Shown here in pieces: positions 35,999 through 45,335 of a stretch of DNA of 64,000 bases. Made by a program: the position numbers and the translations under genes. The stretch's first letter is position 1. Every line of letters begins with the position of its first letter. Under the pieces are notes generated by a model that made no database searches, had not been told where the DNA came from, and saw nothing but the letters and a program-made list of their open reading frames with translations. The DNA is from Seminibacterium arietis (GTDB taxonomy: Bacteria; Pseudomonadota; Gammaproteobacteria; Enterobacterales; Pasteurellaceae). The stretch lies in the NCBI RefSeq assembly GCF_042675725.1, contig NZ_JBHTJN010000012.1, forward strand, positions 62,001-126,000, read 5' to 3'.

Positions 35999-36604
35999 AT
36001 GCAAAATAGAATTAATTGGCAAAAAGTGGATAATTTACTTCCCGTGATTGTGCAAAATGTAAATACTTGTGAAGTGCTGATGTTGGGTTATATGAATAAA
36101 GACGCTTTAGCAAAAACTATAATAGAAAATAAAGTAACTTTTTTTTCTCGCACTAAACAGAGATTATGGACAAAAGGTGAAACTTCAGGTAATACTTTGC
36201 GGGTTGTCGATATGAGTTTAGATTGTGATCAAGATTCTTTACTGATATTAGTTGATCCTGTTGGTCCAACTTGTCACACAGGCACGGAAAGTTGCTTTAG
36301 TGAGTTAATGGAAGAGCCTAACTGGATTTTCTTCAGTAAATTAGAACGTCTATTGAGGTCTCGTAAAAACGCTGACCCAGCAAGTTCTTATACCGCTTCA
36401 TTGTATGCAGAAGGCACTAAAAGAATTGCACAGAAAGTAGGTGAAGAAGGAGTGGAAACTGCATTAGCAGCAACAGTAAAAGATCGCAATGAAACCATTT
36501 GTGAAGCAGCAGATTTAGCTTACCATCTTAGCGTTTTATTGCAAGATGCTGATTTGTCTTGGTCTGATGTAATTTCAAAATTAAAAGAACGCCACAGTAC
36601 ATAA
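35999..36604 (+). CDS. hisI: Bifunctional phosphoribosyl-AMP cyclohydrolase / phosphoribosyl-ATP pyrophosphatase
   Basis: Carries out histidine steps 2 and 3. The N-terminal HisI domain has VNTCEVLMLGYMNKDAL and the metal-binding DCDQDSLLILVDPVGPTCHTG; the C-terminal HisE domain has EEGVETALAA and ADLAYHLSVLL. The 201 residues start at ATG 35999 after GAGGAG. It is the last gene of hisA-hisF-hisIE. Confidence 0.95.
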   Translation: MQNRINWQKVDNLLPVIVQNVNTCEVLMLGYMNKDALAKTIIENKVTFFSRTKQRLWTKGETSGNTLRVVDMSLDCDQDSLLILVDPVGPTCHTGTESCFSELMEEPNWIFFSKLERLLRSRKNADPASSYTASLYAEGTKRIAQKVGEEGVETALAATVKDRNETICEAADLAYHLSVLLQDADLSWSDVISKLKERHST

Positions 36605-36667
36605 TACCTAATAGAACTTATGCTATTTAAAAATCAGTTTGGAACAGAATATTAGTTGAAAAAGACA

Positions 36668-36724
36668 AGACTGTTTTAGCCTAATTAGGTAACGTAAAAA
36701 TTCTTATGTGGTTAAGAACAGTCT
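36668..36724. repeat. Nested inverted repeat between hisIE and hisH
   Basis: AGACTGTT (36668-36675) is matched by AACAGTCT (36717-36724), with a further outer GAAAAA/TTTTTC match. Inside the 41-base loop is a perfect 10-base palindrome CCTAATTAGG (36680-36689). It sits in the gap between the convergent his genes and could be a two-way terminator or a scar of the rearrangement that inverted hisH. Role unknown. Confidence 0.45.
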
Positions 36725-36805
36725 AGTTTTTCGTTAAAACTCGCTTACTTAAATTAATTTTAGATAAGGTGAAGCTGTTTTGTGTTTACATGTGCTTGTT
36801 CAAAA

Positions 36806-37399
36806 TTAAATATTTTCCATAAAATTTTTTAACAGCAATGCTCCATTTTTACCTGACCGTTCAGGGTGAAATTGTACTCCGTAAAAATTATTGAATCCTA
36901 ATGCTGCGGAAAATACGGTGCCATAATTGCTAGTAGCAATAGTACTTTGGTTAGTCGCTACTGCATAACTATGAACAAAATAGAAGTAACTATCTTGTTC
37001 AATACCTTTAAAAAGGGGATGATTTTTTTCATAATTGACTTTATTCCATCCCATATGTGGTAAAGGTAACTCTGTTTTTGGTAGAAGTGTGGTTTCACTT
37101 TTGATAATATTCAAAGTATCTACATTACCTTCTTTAGAGTAAGACATTAATAGTTGCATGCCTAAACAAATTCCTAGTAAGGGTTGTTTAGCATTGCAAA
37201 TAGCATCTATTAGACGGCGTTCTTGTAAATGTTTCATGGCTGCAGCTGCCGTGCCAACACCAGGTAAGAGTAATTTATCAGCGGAGCAAATTTTATTTAA
37301 ATCCTTTGTAATCTCAGCTTGATAACCAAGTCGATCAAAAGCAAATTTTACTGATGAAAGATTGGCACAACCTGTATCAATGATAGTAATTTGTCTCAT
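36806..37399 (-). CDS. hisH: Imidazole glycerol phosphate synthase, glutamine amidotransferase subunit HisH
   Basis: Releases ammonia from glutamine for HisF. A class I glutaminase of 197 residues, with the nucleophile in LLGICLGMQLLM (Cys about 77), the His in VQFHPERSGKNG and the N-terminal IIDTGCANLSSVKFAF. It is on the opposite strand from and convergent with hisAF-IE, whereas in most Pasteurellaceae it sits between hisB and hisA in one operon. Both subunits appear intact, so the enzyme should still form. Confidence 0.95.
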   Translation of the reverse strand: MRQITIIDTGCANLSSVKFAFDRLGYQAEITKDLNKICSADKLLLPGVGTAAAAMKHLQERRLIDAICNAKQPLLGICLGMQLLMSYSKEGNVDTLNIIKSETTLLPKTELPLPHMGWNKVNYEKNHPLFKGIEQDSYFYFVHSYAVATNQSTIATSNYGTVFSAALGFNNFYGVQFHPERSGKNGALLLKNFMENI

Positions 37400-37462
37400 A
37401 TGTGTTCCTATTATGTCTGATTTTATTTAAAACGCACCGCACTTTTTATTTTTCTATTTAGT

Positions 37463-38047
37463 TTAAACTTTACTTTGTAGTTTTTCTTTATAATGGCGTC
37501 GGCAAACAGAAACGTAGCGATCATTACCACCAATTTGAATTTGTTCGCCATCTTTCATTACTTCTCCTTTTTCGTTCAAACGTAATACAAAATTAGCTTT
37601 ACGTCCACAGTAACAAATAGTTTTAAGCTCTTCTAATTGATCTGCCCACGCTAATAAATAGCGGCTGCCTTGAAATAGTTCTGCTTGAAAATCATTACGT
37701 AACCCATAACAAAGGACTGGAATATTTAATTTATCTACAACATCTGTGAGTTGATAAACTTGCTGTTTAGTTAGAAATTGAGCTTCATCAACTAAAATAC
37801 AATGTAATTTTTCCTTTTGTTGGTGTTGATAAATTTCAGCTAATAAGTCAGTTTTAGAATTAAATAGTCGTGCATTTCGACTAATACCGATACGAGAAGT
37901 GACTTTTCCGACTCCGAAACGATCATCAATAGCAGCAGTGTATACTAACGTATTCATATTACGTTCGCGGTAATTGTAATCAGATTGCAGTAAAGTAGTA
38001 GATTTTCCTGCATTCATTGTAGAATAATAAAAATAAAGTTTTGCCAT
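37463..38047 (-). CDS. tdk: Thymidine kinase
   Basis: Phosphorylates thymidine in nucleotide salvage. The 194-residue type II kinase has the P-loop YSTMNAGKSTTLL near the N-terminus, the Walker B HCILVDEAQFL, and zinc ligands in CYCGRKA and CRRHY. I start at ATG 38047; a TTG three codons upstream overlaps the tsaD stop. It lies immediately downstream of tsaD. Confidence 0.95.
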   Translation of the reverse strand: MAKLYFYYSTMNAGKSTTLLQSDYNYRERNMNTLVYTAAIDDRFGVGKVTSRIGISRNARLFNSKTDLLAEIYQHQQKEKLHCILVDEAQFLTKQQVYQLTDVVDKLNIPVLCYGLRNDFQAELFQGSRYLLAWADQLEELKTICYCGRKANFVLRLNEKGEVMKDGEQIQIGGNDRYVSVCRRHYKEKLQSKV

Positions 38048-38048
38048 G

Positions 38049-39080
38049 TTATTCAAGTGCCGTTAATTCAGTCATTGTCCAGCGAGGGCGAACTTCAATT
38101 TCCAATGAAGTGTGCTGTCCTTGTTTTAAACGTAAAAAACCTGTGTAAGCGATCATTGCACCGTTATCAGTGCAAAATTGTGGTTGTGGGTAAAAAACCT
38201 CTCCTTTTAACTGCGACATTAAATGTGAGAGAGCTTGACGAAGTTGTTTATTAGCACTGACACCACCCGCAATAATTAGACGTTTTAAGCCTGTTTGCTT
38301 CAATGCTCGACGACATTTTATTACTAAAGTATCCACAACAGCTTGCTGAAATGCACAAGCAATATCTGCCTGACTTTGTGACGTTAATCCATTTTCTTCT
38401 TTAATTACTTGAGTTAATGTATTCGATGCAAAAGTTTTTAGTCCTGAAAAACTAAAATCTAATCCAGCACGATCTGTCATTGGACGGGGAAAATAAAATC
38501 GATTGGGATCACCTTGTTCTGCTAAGCGAGAAAGAGCGGCACCACCTGGATAATCTAGACCAAGTAATTTTGCGGTTTTATCAAATGCTTCGCCAGCAGC
38601 ATCGTCGATACTTTCACCTAATAATTCATATTCTCCTACTCTGTTAACTTTTACTAGTTGAGTGTGGCCCCCAGAAACTAGTAGTGCTACGAATGGGAAG
38701 TGCGGTGGATTTTTCTCCAACATTGGAGCGAGTAAATGTCCTTCCATATGATGTACACCAATGGCTGGTACATTCCATGCATAAGCAAGAGAACGAGCAA
38801 TCGTTGAACCAACTAATAATGCTCCAACTAGACCTGGTCCACAAGTGTAAGCAATACCATCAATATCTTTTTTCGATAAATTTGCCTGTTTTAATGCCGC
38901 TTGAATCAAGGGTAGCGTTTTGCGAATGTGATCTCTTGATGCCAGTTCAGGTACTACACCACCGTAATCTGCGTGTAACGCAATTTGAGTATACAATTGA
39001 TTAGCAATTAAACCGCACTTTTCGTCATAAATTGCCACGCCAGTTTCATCGCATGATGTCTCGATGCCTAAGATTCGCAT
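38049..39080 (-). CDS. tsaD: tRNA threonylcarbamoyl transferase TsaD
   Basis: Transfers the threonylcarbamoyl group to A37 of tRNAs, with TsaB and TsaE. A 343-residue ASKHA-fold protein with ILGIETSCDETGVAIYD at the start, the iron-binding HHMEGHLLAP (His and His), LVSGGHTQLV and LIIAGGVSANKQLR. tsaC, the preceding step, is at 25415. Upstream is the rpsU-dnaG-rpoD operon in divergent orientation, a conserved gammaproteobacterial layout. Confidence 0.96.
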   Translation of the reverse strand: MRILGIETSCDETGVAIYDEKCGLIANQLYTQIALHADYGGVVPELASRDHIRKTLPLIQAALKQANLSKKDIDGIAYTCGPGLVGALLVGSTIARSLAYAWNVPAIGVHHMEGHLLAPMLEKNPPHFPFVALLVSGGHTQLVKVNRVGEYELLGESIDDAAGEAFDKTAKLLGLDYPGGAALSRLAEQGDPNRFYFPRPMTDRAGLDFSFSGLKTFASNTLTQVIKEENGLTSQSQADIACAFQQAVVDTLVIKCRRALKQTGLKRLIIAGGVSANKQLRQALSHLMSQLKGEVFYPQPQFCTDNGAMIAYTGFLRLKQGQHTSLEIEVRPRWTMTELTALE

Positions 39081-39417
39081 TATTTTCTCTATCTATATCA
39101 TTCTGAAATTTTCATTTTAAGTAATTCTACCTTGTTTATGATAATTTAACTAGTTGCATGATCTCTTTTAACATGGAAATAAAATTAGATGCTCTTATCA
39201 ATTGGATAAAGAAGCTAAAAATAAGATATAGCTAATATAAATTTAATTTTTCTAGGAAAAGATCAAAAATATTATTTACTTTTACAGTGTGTTTGGATTA
39301 AAATTGCCCATCTTATTGAAGATCTGGTCTATTAATAAAAAGACCCAATAAGTTATTTATTGTGAAGATCATTAAATTTTGCAAAATATTAATTAATTTT
39401 TATAGAGGTGATGGCTT
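39081..39417. other. 337-base intergenic region between tsaD and rpsU
   Basis: AT-rich and noncoding. It must hold the divergent promoters of tsaD and the rpsU-dnaG-rpoD operon. A weak 5-base hairpin (GGTCT/AGACC) is at about 39327-39346 and several GATC sites are present. I see no LexA box of good quality, no small gene and no repeat. Confidence 0.6.
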
Positions 39418-39633
39418 ATGCCAGTAATTAAAGTACGTGAAAACGAATCATTTGACGTTGCATTACGTCGTTTTAAACGCTCTTGCGAAAAAGCGGGTAT
39501 TTTAGCAGAAGTTCGTAGCCGTGAATTTTATGAAAAACCAACTACAATTCGCAAACGTGAAAACGCAACTCGTGCAAAACGTCATGCTAAACGTGTTGCT
39601 CGTGAAAATGCACGTAACACGCGTTTGTACTAA
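39418..39633 (+). CDS. rpsU: 30S ribosomal protein S21
   Basis: A small basic protein of 71 residues on the 30S platform that helps initiation. [27 protein letters not shown] and the arginine-rich tail are near-identical to enterobacterial S21. AGAGGTGATG precedes the ATG. First gene of the macromolecular synthesis operon with dnaG and rpoD. Confidence 0.98.
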
Positions 39634-39668
39634 TTAAATATTTTTAATTAAAAACTCGAGTTAAGCAG

Positions 39669-39700
39669 ACCGTGAAACCTTATATGGGAATCACGGTTTT
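39669..39700 (+). terminator. Internal terminator between rpsU and dnaG
   Basis: ACCGTGA and TCACGGT form a 7-base stem with a loop of 15 bases followed by TTT. E. coli has a partial terminator at the same place, which lets S21 be made in excess over primase. Confidence 0.7.
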
Positions 39701-39776
39701 GTCCTATTGAAGTCATATAATTTTAATTTTTTCAACATGCTTCGAAACAAATAATTCTTAAAAATAGGATTAATTT

Positions 39777-41525
39777 ATGGCAGGTTTGATTCCTCGTTAT
39801 TTCATAGATGATCTTTTAGCAAGAACCGATATTGTTGAACTTATCAATGCAAGAGTAAAACTGAAAAAAGCAGGACGTGATTATCAAGCATGTTGTCCTT
39901 TTCATCATGAAAAAACGCCGTCTTTTACAGTAAGCCAAAAAAAACAGTTTTATCATTGTTTTGGTTGTCACGCTCATGGCAATGCAATTTCTTTTCTGAT
40001 GGAATATGATAAGTTAGAGTTTGTTGAAGCAATTGAAGAATTGGCTGCATTACATGGACTTGAAGTCCCTTATGAAAAGTCACCGCAGTTTGATGGAAAA
40101 CCAAAGTTTAATTATCAAGTTAAACGAGATCTTTATGGTTTAATGGAACAAATTGCTGATTATTACAAACAACAATTACTATCTCATATTCCAGCACAAA
40201 GTTATTTGCAACAAAGAGGATTATCAGAAGAAGTAATCCAGCGGTTTAAAATTGGTTTTTCCTCTAATCAATTTAGTGCATTAAAAGAGAAGTTTGGTAA
40301 AACAAGAGAAGAGTGCAAGAAACTTTTAGATCTTGGTATGTTATCGGAGAAAGATAATCAAAATTATTATGACCGATTTCGTAACCGAATAATGTTTCCC
40401 ATTCGAGATCGCAGAGGGCGAACTATTGCCTTTGGCGGGCGAGTATTAAATGATGAAAAACCTAAATATTTGAATTCACCTGAAAGTGTAACTTACCATA
40501 AAAGTAATGAGTTGTATGGTTTATTTGAAGCATTACAAGTCAATAACGAGCCAAATATATTGTTAGTTGTTGAAGGTTATATGGATGTTGTTGCACTTGC
40601 TCAATTCGGTGTTGATTATGCTGTTGCTTCTTTGGGAACAGCAACAACATCAGAGCAGCTTCAATTAGCGTTTCGTTATACTGATCAAATAGTGTGTTGC
40701 TATGATGCCGATAGGGCAGGTAAAGATGCTGCTTGGCGGGCTTTGGAAAATGCATTGCCTTATTTAGAAGATGGAAGGCAATTGAAATTTATTTTTTTGC
40801 CTGACGGAGAAGATCCTGATACTTTTATACGTCAGTATGGCAAAAGTGCTTTTGAAGAAGCTTTAAATAGTGCATTGACAATGAGTGATTTTTTGTTTTT
40901 AACATTAAGTAATAAAGTGGATTTTTCCTCAAAAGAGGGAAAAGCTAAATTAGCCGCATTAGCTATCCCTTTGATTAAACGCATTCCTGGGGATATGTTA
41001 CGTTTATCATTACGTAATATGTTAGCACAAAAAATGGGGATATTTGATCAATCCCAATTAAAATCACTCATTCCATCGGGGCTTGAAAAGTCAGATCAAC
41101 ATCAATCACCGAAAAAAATAAAGCGTACTCCGATGAGGATTTTAATTGCATTACTACTACAAAATCCAGAATTAATTGAATTAGTTCCCAGCTTAGCAGC
41201 ACTGAAAACATTAGATGAGCCAGGATTTGATTTATTTGAAAAATTAACCGCACTTTGTCGCGAGAAAGTTGGGATTACAACAGGACAAATTTTAGAGTAT
41301 TGGCGTGATACAGAATTTAGTCGACCTCTTGAAATTTTAGCTATTTGGGATCACTCTATTGATGATGATAAAGTAGAAGAAACATTTCGTGAAACGCTGA
41401 AATATTTATATCTTCAGTTCGTTGAACGCAATATTAACACTTTGATCGCCAAAGATCGTTTGCAAGGGTTGACATTAGAAGAAAAGCAACAATTAGCAAA
41501 ATTGCTCAATAAAAAAAGAAAATGA
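39777..41525 (+). CDS. dnaG: DNA primase
   Basis: Makes RNA primers at the fork with DnaB. The N-terminal zinc domain (CPFHHEKTPSF ... FYHCFGCHAHGN, about residues 40-66), the TOPRIM catalytic domain (VVEGYMDVVAL, YDADRAGKDAA) and a C-terminal helicase-binding domain are present in 582 residues. Middle gene of rpsU-dnaG-rpoD. A weak start site and the upstream terminator fit low primase levels. Confidence 0.97.
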   Translation: MAGLIPRYFIDDLLARTDIVELINARVKLKKAGRDYQACCPFHHEKTPSFTVSQKKQFYHCFGCHAHGNAISFLMEYDKLEFVEAIEELAALHGLEVPYEKSPQFDGKPKFNYQVKRDLYGLMEQIADYYKQQLLSHIPAQSYLQQRGLSEEVIQRFKIGFSSNQFSALKEKFGKTREECKKLLDLGMLSEKDNQNYYDRFRNRIMFPIRDRRGRTIAFGGRVLNDEKPKYLNSPESVTYHKSNELYGLFEALQVNNEPNILLVVEGYMDVVALAQFGVDYAVASLGTATTSEQLQLAFRYTDQIVCCYDADRAGKDAAWRALENALPYLEDGRQLKFIFLPDGEDPDTFIRQYGKSAFEEALNSALTMSDFLFLTLSNKVDFSSKEGKAKLAALAIPLIKRIPGDMLRLSLRNMLAQKMGIFDQSQLKSLIPSGLEKSDQHQSPKKIKRTPMRILIALLLQNPELIELVPSLAALKTLDEPGFDLFEKLTALCREKVGITTGQILEYWRDTEFSRPLEILAIWDHSIDDDKVEETFRETLKYLYLQFVERNINTLIAKDRLQGLTLEEKQQLAKLLNKKRK

Positions 41526-41603
41526 ATAGTTAATCATATATAAGAATGGTAAAATTAACCCTATTTTATCTTCCATAATCACTAAGCAAGGCGGATATAC
41601 AGT

Positions 41604-43457
41604 ATGGAGAAAAATCCACAATCTCAGTTGAAATTACTTATTGCACAAGGTAAAGAACAAGGCTATTTGACTTATGCGGAAGTGAATGACCATCTTCCAG
41701 AAGAGCTTGTTGATACGGATCAAATTGAAGATATTATCAAAATGATCAATGACATGGGGATTCAGGTTTTAGATTTTGCACCTGATGCCGATGATTTGAT
41801 GTTGAATGAAAGTATTGCTGATGAAGATGCCGTTGAAGAAGCAACTCAAGTGTTATCAAGCGTAGAAGCTGAACTTGGGCGGACAACTGATCCTGTAAGA
41901 ATGTATATGCGGGAGATGGGAAGTGTTGAGTTGTTGACTCGTGAAGGTGAGATAGATATAGCAAAACGTATTGAAGAAGGTATTAATGAAGTCCAAGGTG
42001 CTGTTGCGGCTTACCCTGAGGCTATTACTTATCTACTTGAACAATATGATCAAGTGGAAGACGGCATTGTTCGTTTGGCAGATTTAATTACAGGATTTGT
42101 TGATCCTAATGCTATTGAAGAACCAGATATAGAGCATATTGAAAAATCTTTAGTAGAAGATAATGAAGATTCCGCAGACGTGTCTACTGAAGAACTTGAT
42201 GATGAGGAAAGTGAAGAAGATTCTTCTACGGATAATAATGATTCTGATAATTCTATTGATCCTGAAATAGCACGTGAGAAATTCACGTTACTTAAAATTC
42301 AACACAAAAAGACTTTAGATGCAATTAAAAAGCATGGTCGTACAAGAAAGCCAGCTAAAGAACAAATTCAATTGTTAGCTGAAATTTTTGCTCAATTTCG
42401 ATTAGTGCCAAAACAGTTTGATACTTTAGTAATCTCGATGCGTGATATGATGAAGAGAGTTCGTCAGCAGGAACGTTCTATTCAAAAAATAGTAGTAGAT
42501 TATGCTAAGCTTTCAAAAGAAAGTTTTCAAAAGAGTTTTAGTGGACATGAGACATCAGATTCATGGCTAGTAAAAGCTTTATCTAGTAAGCATGGTTCTA
42601 GATTAGCTCAGTATGAACCACAGATTCGTCAGTCTATTGCAAAGTTAGTAGAAATTGAACAAGATACGGGTTTATCTATTCAACAACTCCGAGATATTTG
42701 TGATCAAGTTGCACAAGGCGAATTAAAAGCTCGTAGAGCGAAAAAAGAAATGGTAGAAGCAAACTTGCGTCTAGTAATATCTATAGCAAAAAAATATACT
42801 AATCGTGGTTTACAATTTCTAGATCTTATCCAAGAAGGTAATATTGGCTTAATGAAAGCCGTAGATAAATTTGAGTATCGTCGAGGATATAAATTCTCTA
42901 CTTATGCTACTTGGTGGATTCGTCAAGCTATTACACGTTCTATCGCTGATCAAGCAAGAACTATTCGTATTCCTGTGCATATGATTGAAACTATTAATAA
43001 GTTAAATCGTATTTCACGTCAAATGTTACAGGAAATGGGGCGTGAAGCTTCACCTGAAGAATTAGCTGAGAGAATGGGAATGCCAGAAGATAAGATTCGC
43101 AAAGTATTGAAAATTGCTAAAGAACCAATTTCAATGGAAACACCGATTGGTGATGACGATGATTCTCATTTAGGCGATTTTATTGAAGATAGCACATTAG
43201 AACTACCACTTGATTCTGCTACTACGCAAAGTTTGAAAGTGGCAACTCATGAAGTGCTAGAAGGATTGACCCCACGTGAGGCTAAAGTATTACGTATGCG
43301 TTTTGGTATTGATATGAATACTGATCACACGTTAGAGGAAGTAGGTAAACAATTTGATGTAACTCGTGAACGTATTCGTCAGATTGAGGCGAAAGCACTG
43401 CGGAAACTACGTCACCCTAGTCGCTCAGAAACTTTACGTAGTTTTTTGGATGAATAA
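41604..43457 (+). CDS. rpoD: RNA polymerase sigma factor RpoD (sigma-70)
   Basis: The main housekeeping sigma factor, 617 residues. Region 1.1 is at the N-terminus, DPVRMYMREMGSVELLTREGE is region 1.2, and an acidic non-conserved insert (about residues 180-222, rich in D, E and S) follows. Region 2 with LVISIAKKYTNRGLQFLDLIQEG and YKFSTYATWWIRQAITR, region 3, and region 4 with VTRERIRQIEAKALRKLRHP recognise -10 and -35 boxes. Last gene of the operon. Confidence 0.98.
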   Translation: MEKNPQSQLKLLIAQGKEQGYLTYAEVNDHLPEELVDTDQIEDIIKMINDMGIQVLDFAPDADDLMLNESIADEDAVEEATQVLSSVEAELGRTTDPVRMYMREMGSVELLTREGEIDIAKRIEEGINEVQGAVAAYPEAITYLLEQYDQVEDGIVRLADLITGFVDPNAIEEPDIEHIEKSLVEDNEDSADVSTEELDDEESEEDSSTDNNDSDNSIDPEIAREKFTLLKIQHKKTLDAIKKHGRTRKPAKEQIQLLAEIFAQFRLVPKQFDTLVISMRDMMKRVRQQERSIQKIVVDYAKLSKESFQKSFSGHETSDSWLVKALSSKHGSRLAQYEPQIRQSIAKLVEIEQDTGLSIQQLRDICDQVAQGELKARRAKKEMVEANLRLVISIAKKYTNRGLQFLDLIQEGNIGLMKAVDKFEYRRGYKFSTYATWWIRQAITRSIADQARTIRIPVHMIETINKLNRISRQMLQEMGREASPEELAERMGMPEDKIRKVLKIAKEPISMETPIGDDDDSHLGDFIEDSTLELPLDSATTQSLKVATHEVLEGLTPREAKVLRMRFGIDMNTDHTLEEVGKQFDVTRERIRQIEAKALRKLRHPSRSETLRSFLDE

Positions 43458-43515
43458 AAAAATTTATAAAGAGTACCGCACTTTTTGCTTTAATTTTATT
43501 ATTAGGAAATAATTT

Positions 43516-43552
43516 AAGAACTGATTTTTGAACAAAAATCAGTTCTTATTTT
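43516..43552 (+). terminator. Terminator after rpoD
   Basis: AAGAACTGATTTTT and AAAAATCAGTTCTT form a 14-base stem with a 4-base loop, followed by ATTTT. Confidence 0.9.
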
Positions 43553-43564
43553 AGTCATTCTAGC

Positions 43565-43640
43565 TTTTTGACATCCTTCCCTGCCTAAAGGTCGGGAATT
43601 CCTACCAGCTCCCACAGCAAGCTGTGGGCTACTGTCAGTG
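43565..43640. mobile_element. IS200/IS605-type end remnant
   Basis: Between rpoD and pckA, the segment TTTTGACATCCTTCCCTGCC, then AAAGGTCGGGAATTCCTACC, resembles the ends that follow tnpB in IS200/IS605 elements. A perfect hairpin, CCCACAGC/GCTGTGGG with an AA loop (43611-43628), is of the kind bound by the HUH transposase TnpA. No transposase gene is present, so this is a remnant or a solo end. It is much more GC-rich than its surroundings and stops 7 to 20 bases before the pckA stop codon. Family assignment is by pattern only. Confidence 0.6.
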
Positions 43641-43646
43641 GACTCT

Positions 43647-45263
43647 CTATGCTTTTGGACCAGCAGCGATCAACGCTTTTCCTTCTTCGTTAGTTGCGTA
43701 TTTTTCAAAGTTCTTCACAAAACGATTAGCTAAATCTTCCGCTTTAGTTTGCCATTGAGCCTTATCTTCGTAAGTATCACGAGGATCTAAAATTGCAGGA
43801 TCAACATTTGGCAAAGCTTTTGGCACAGATAAGTCAAAAATTGGTAATTTAGACATTTCAGCTTTATCAATAGAGCCATCTAAAATTGCATCAATGATTC
43901 CACGAGTATCTTTAATTGAAATCCGTTTACCTGTACCGTTCCAGCCTGTATTAACTAAATAAGCTTCCGCTCCCACAGCTTCCATGCGTTTCACCAATAC
44001 TTTTGCATATTGTGTTGGGTGAAGAGATAAGAATGCTGCACCAAAGCAAGCTGAGAATGTTGGTGTTGGTTCAGTCACACCACGCTCTGTCCCCGCTAAT
44101 TTTGCAGTGAAACCAGATAAGAAATAATATTTAGTTTGCTCAGGTGTTAATTTAGATACTGGCGGTAATACACCAAAAGCATCTGCGGTTAAGAAAATCA
44201 CTTTTTTTGCATGACCAGCTTTAGAAACTGGCTTAACGATGTTTTCAATATGGTAAATTGGATAAGATACTCGAGTGTTTTCTGTTTTTGAACCATCATC
44301 GAAATCTACACTTTTATCTGCACGTACGACTACGTTTTCTAATAGAGCATCACGTTTAATTGCACGATAGATGTCAGGTTCATTTTCTTCTGAAAGTTTG
44401 ATTGTTTTTGCATAACAACCACCTTCGTAGTTGAATACACCGTCATCATCCCAACCATGTTCATCGTCACCGATTAATTGACGTTTTGGATCAGTAGAAA
44501 GTGTAGTTTTTCCTGTACCTGATAATCCAAAGAATACTGCTACATCACCTTTCTCTCCTACGTTAGCAGAACAGTGCATTGAAGCGATACCTTTTAGCGG
44601 TAGGAAGTAGTTCATCATTGAGAACATGCCTTTTTTCATCTCGCCGCCATACCATGTACCACCAATTAACTGCACGCCTTCAGTAATATTAAAAGCAACA
44701 AAGTTTTCGGAATTTAAGCCTTGCTCTTTCCAATTTGGATTAGTTACTTTTGAACCGTTCATTACTACAAAATCAGGCTTAAAGTTTTCTAATTCTTCTA
44801 CAGATGGGCGAATAAACATATTTTTCACAAAATGAGCTTGCCATGCCACTTCAGTAATAATACGTACTGCTAAACGAGTATCAGGATTTGCCCCACAGAA
44901 AGCATCCACAACAAAAAGGCGTTTGTTAGAAAGTTGATGAGTAACTAAGCCTTTCAAGCTTTTCCAAGTTTCTTGATTCATCGGCTTATTATCGTTTTTA
45001 GCTGCTTCGCTAGTCCACCATACAGTATCTTTAGTCTTTTCATCTAATACGATATATTTATCCTTTGGTGAACGACCAGTAAAAATTCCTGTATCTACAG
45101 CAACAGCACCTGAAGTAGTGACAACTCCTTTTTCAAATCCTTCTAAATCGGGCTTAGTTTCTTCTTCAAAAAGGAACTCATAGCTAGGGTTGTAAACTAT
45201 CTCTTTGACATTTTTAATGCCTAAATTATCAAGTTCGATAATAAGTTTGTTAACATCAGTCAT
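43647..45263 (-). CDS. pckA: Phosphoenolpyruvate carboxykinase (ATP)
   Basis: Interconverts oxaloacetate and phosphoenolpyruvate with ATP; in Pasteurellaceae the carboxylating direction toward succinate is also important. The 538 residues contain the kinase-1a P-loop GLSGTGKTTLS, TGRSPKDKYIV, the catalytic GGTWYGGEMKKGMFS and IGDDEHGW. Its codon use is visibly more biased than that of its neighbours, suggesting high expression. A CRP-like site lies upstream (45336-45351). Confidence 0.97.
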   Translation of the reverse strand: MTDVNKLIIELDNLGIKNVKEIVYNPSYEFLFEEETKPDLEGFEKGVVTTSGAVAVDTGIFTGRSPKDKYIVLDEKTKDTVWWTSEAAKNDNKPMNQETWKSLKGLVTHQLSNKRLFVVDAFCGANPDTRLAVRIITEVAWQAHFVKNMFIRPSVEELENFKPDFVVMNGSKVTNPNWKEQGLNSENFVAFNITEGVQLIGGTWYGGEMKKGMFSMMNYFLPLKGIASMHCSANVGEKGDVAVFFGLSGTGKTTLSTDPKRQLIGDDEHGWDDDGVFNYEGGCYAKTIKLSEENEPDIYRAIKRDALLENVVVRADKSVDFDDGSKTENTRVSYPIYHIENIVKPVSKAGHAKKVIFLTADAFGVLPPVSKLTPEQTKYYFLSGFTAKLAGTERGVTEPTPTFSACFGAAFLSLHPTQYAKVLVKRMEAVGAEAYLVNTGWNGTGKRISIKDTRGIIDAILDGSIDKAEMSKLPIFDLSVPKALPNVDPAILDPRDTYEDKAQWQTKAEDLANRFVKNFEKYATNEEGKALIAAGPKA

Positions 45264-45335
45264 AATAATTTCCTCAATAAAAATTAATATTTAAAAAAGT
45301 TGCCAACTATTTTATTTAAAATTAAAAAAAAAAAC

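Noticed and set aside
42050..42286. A Ser-rich minus-strand frame inside rpoD
   Set aside because: It is the complement of the acidic rpoD insert (GAA/GAT codons give Ser-rich antisense), not a gene.
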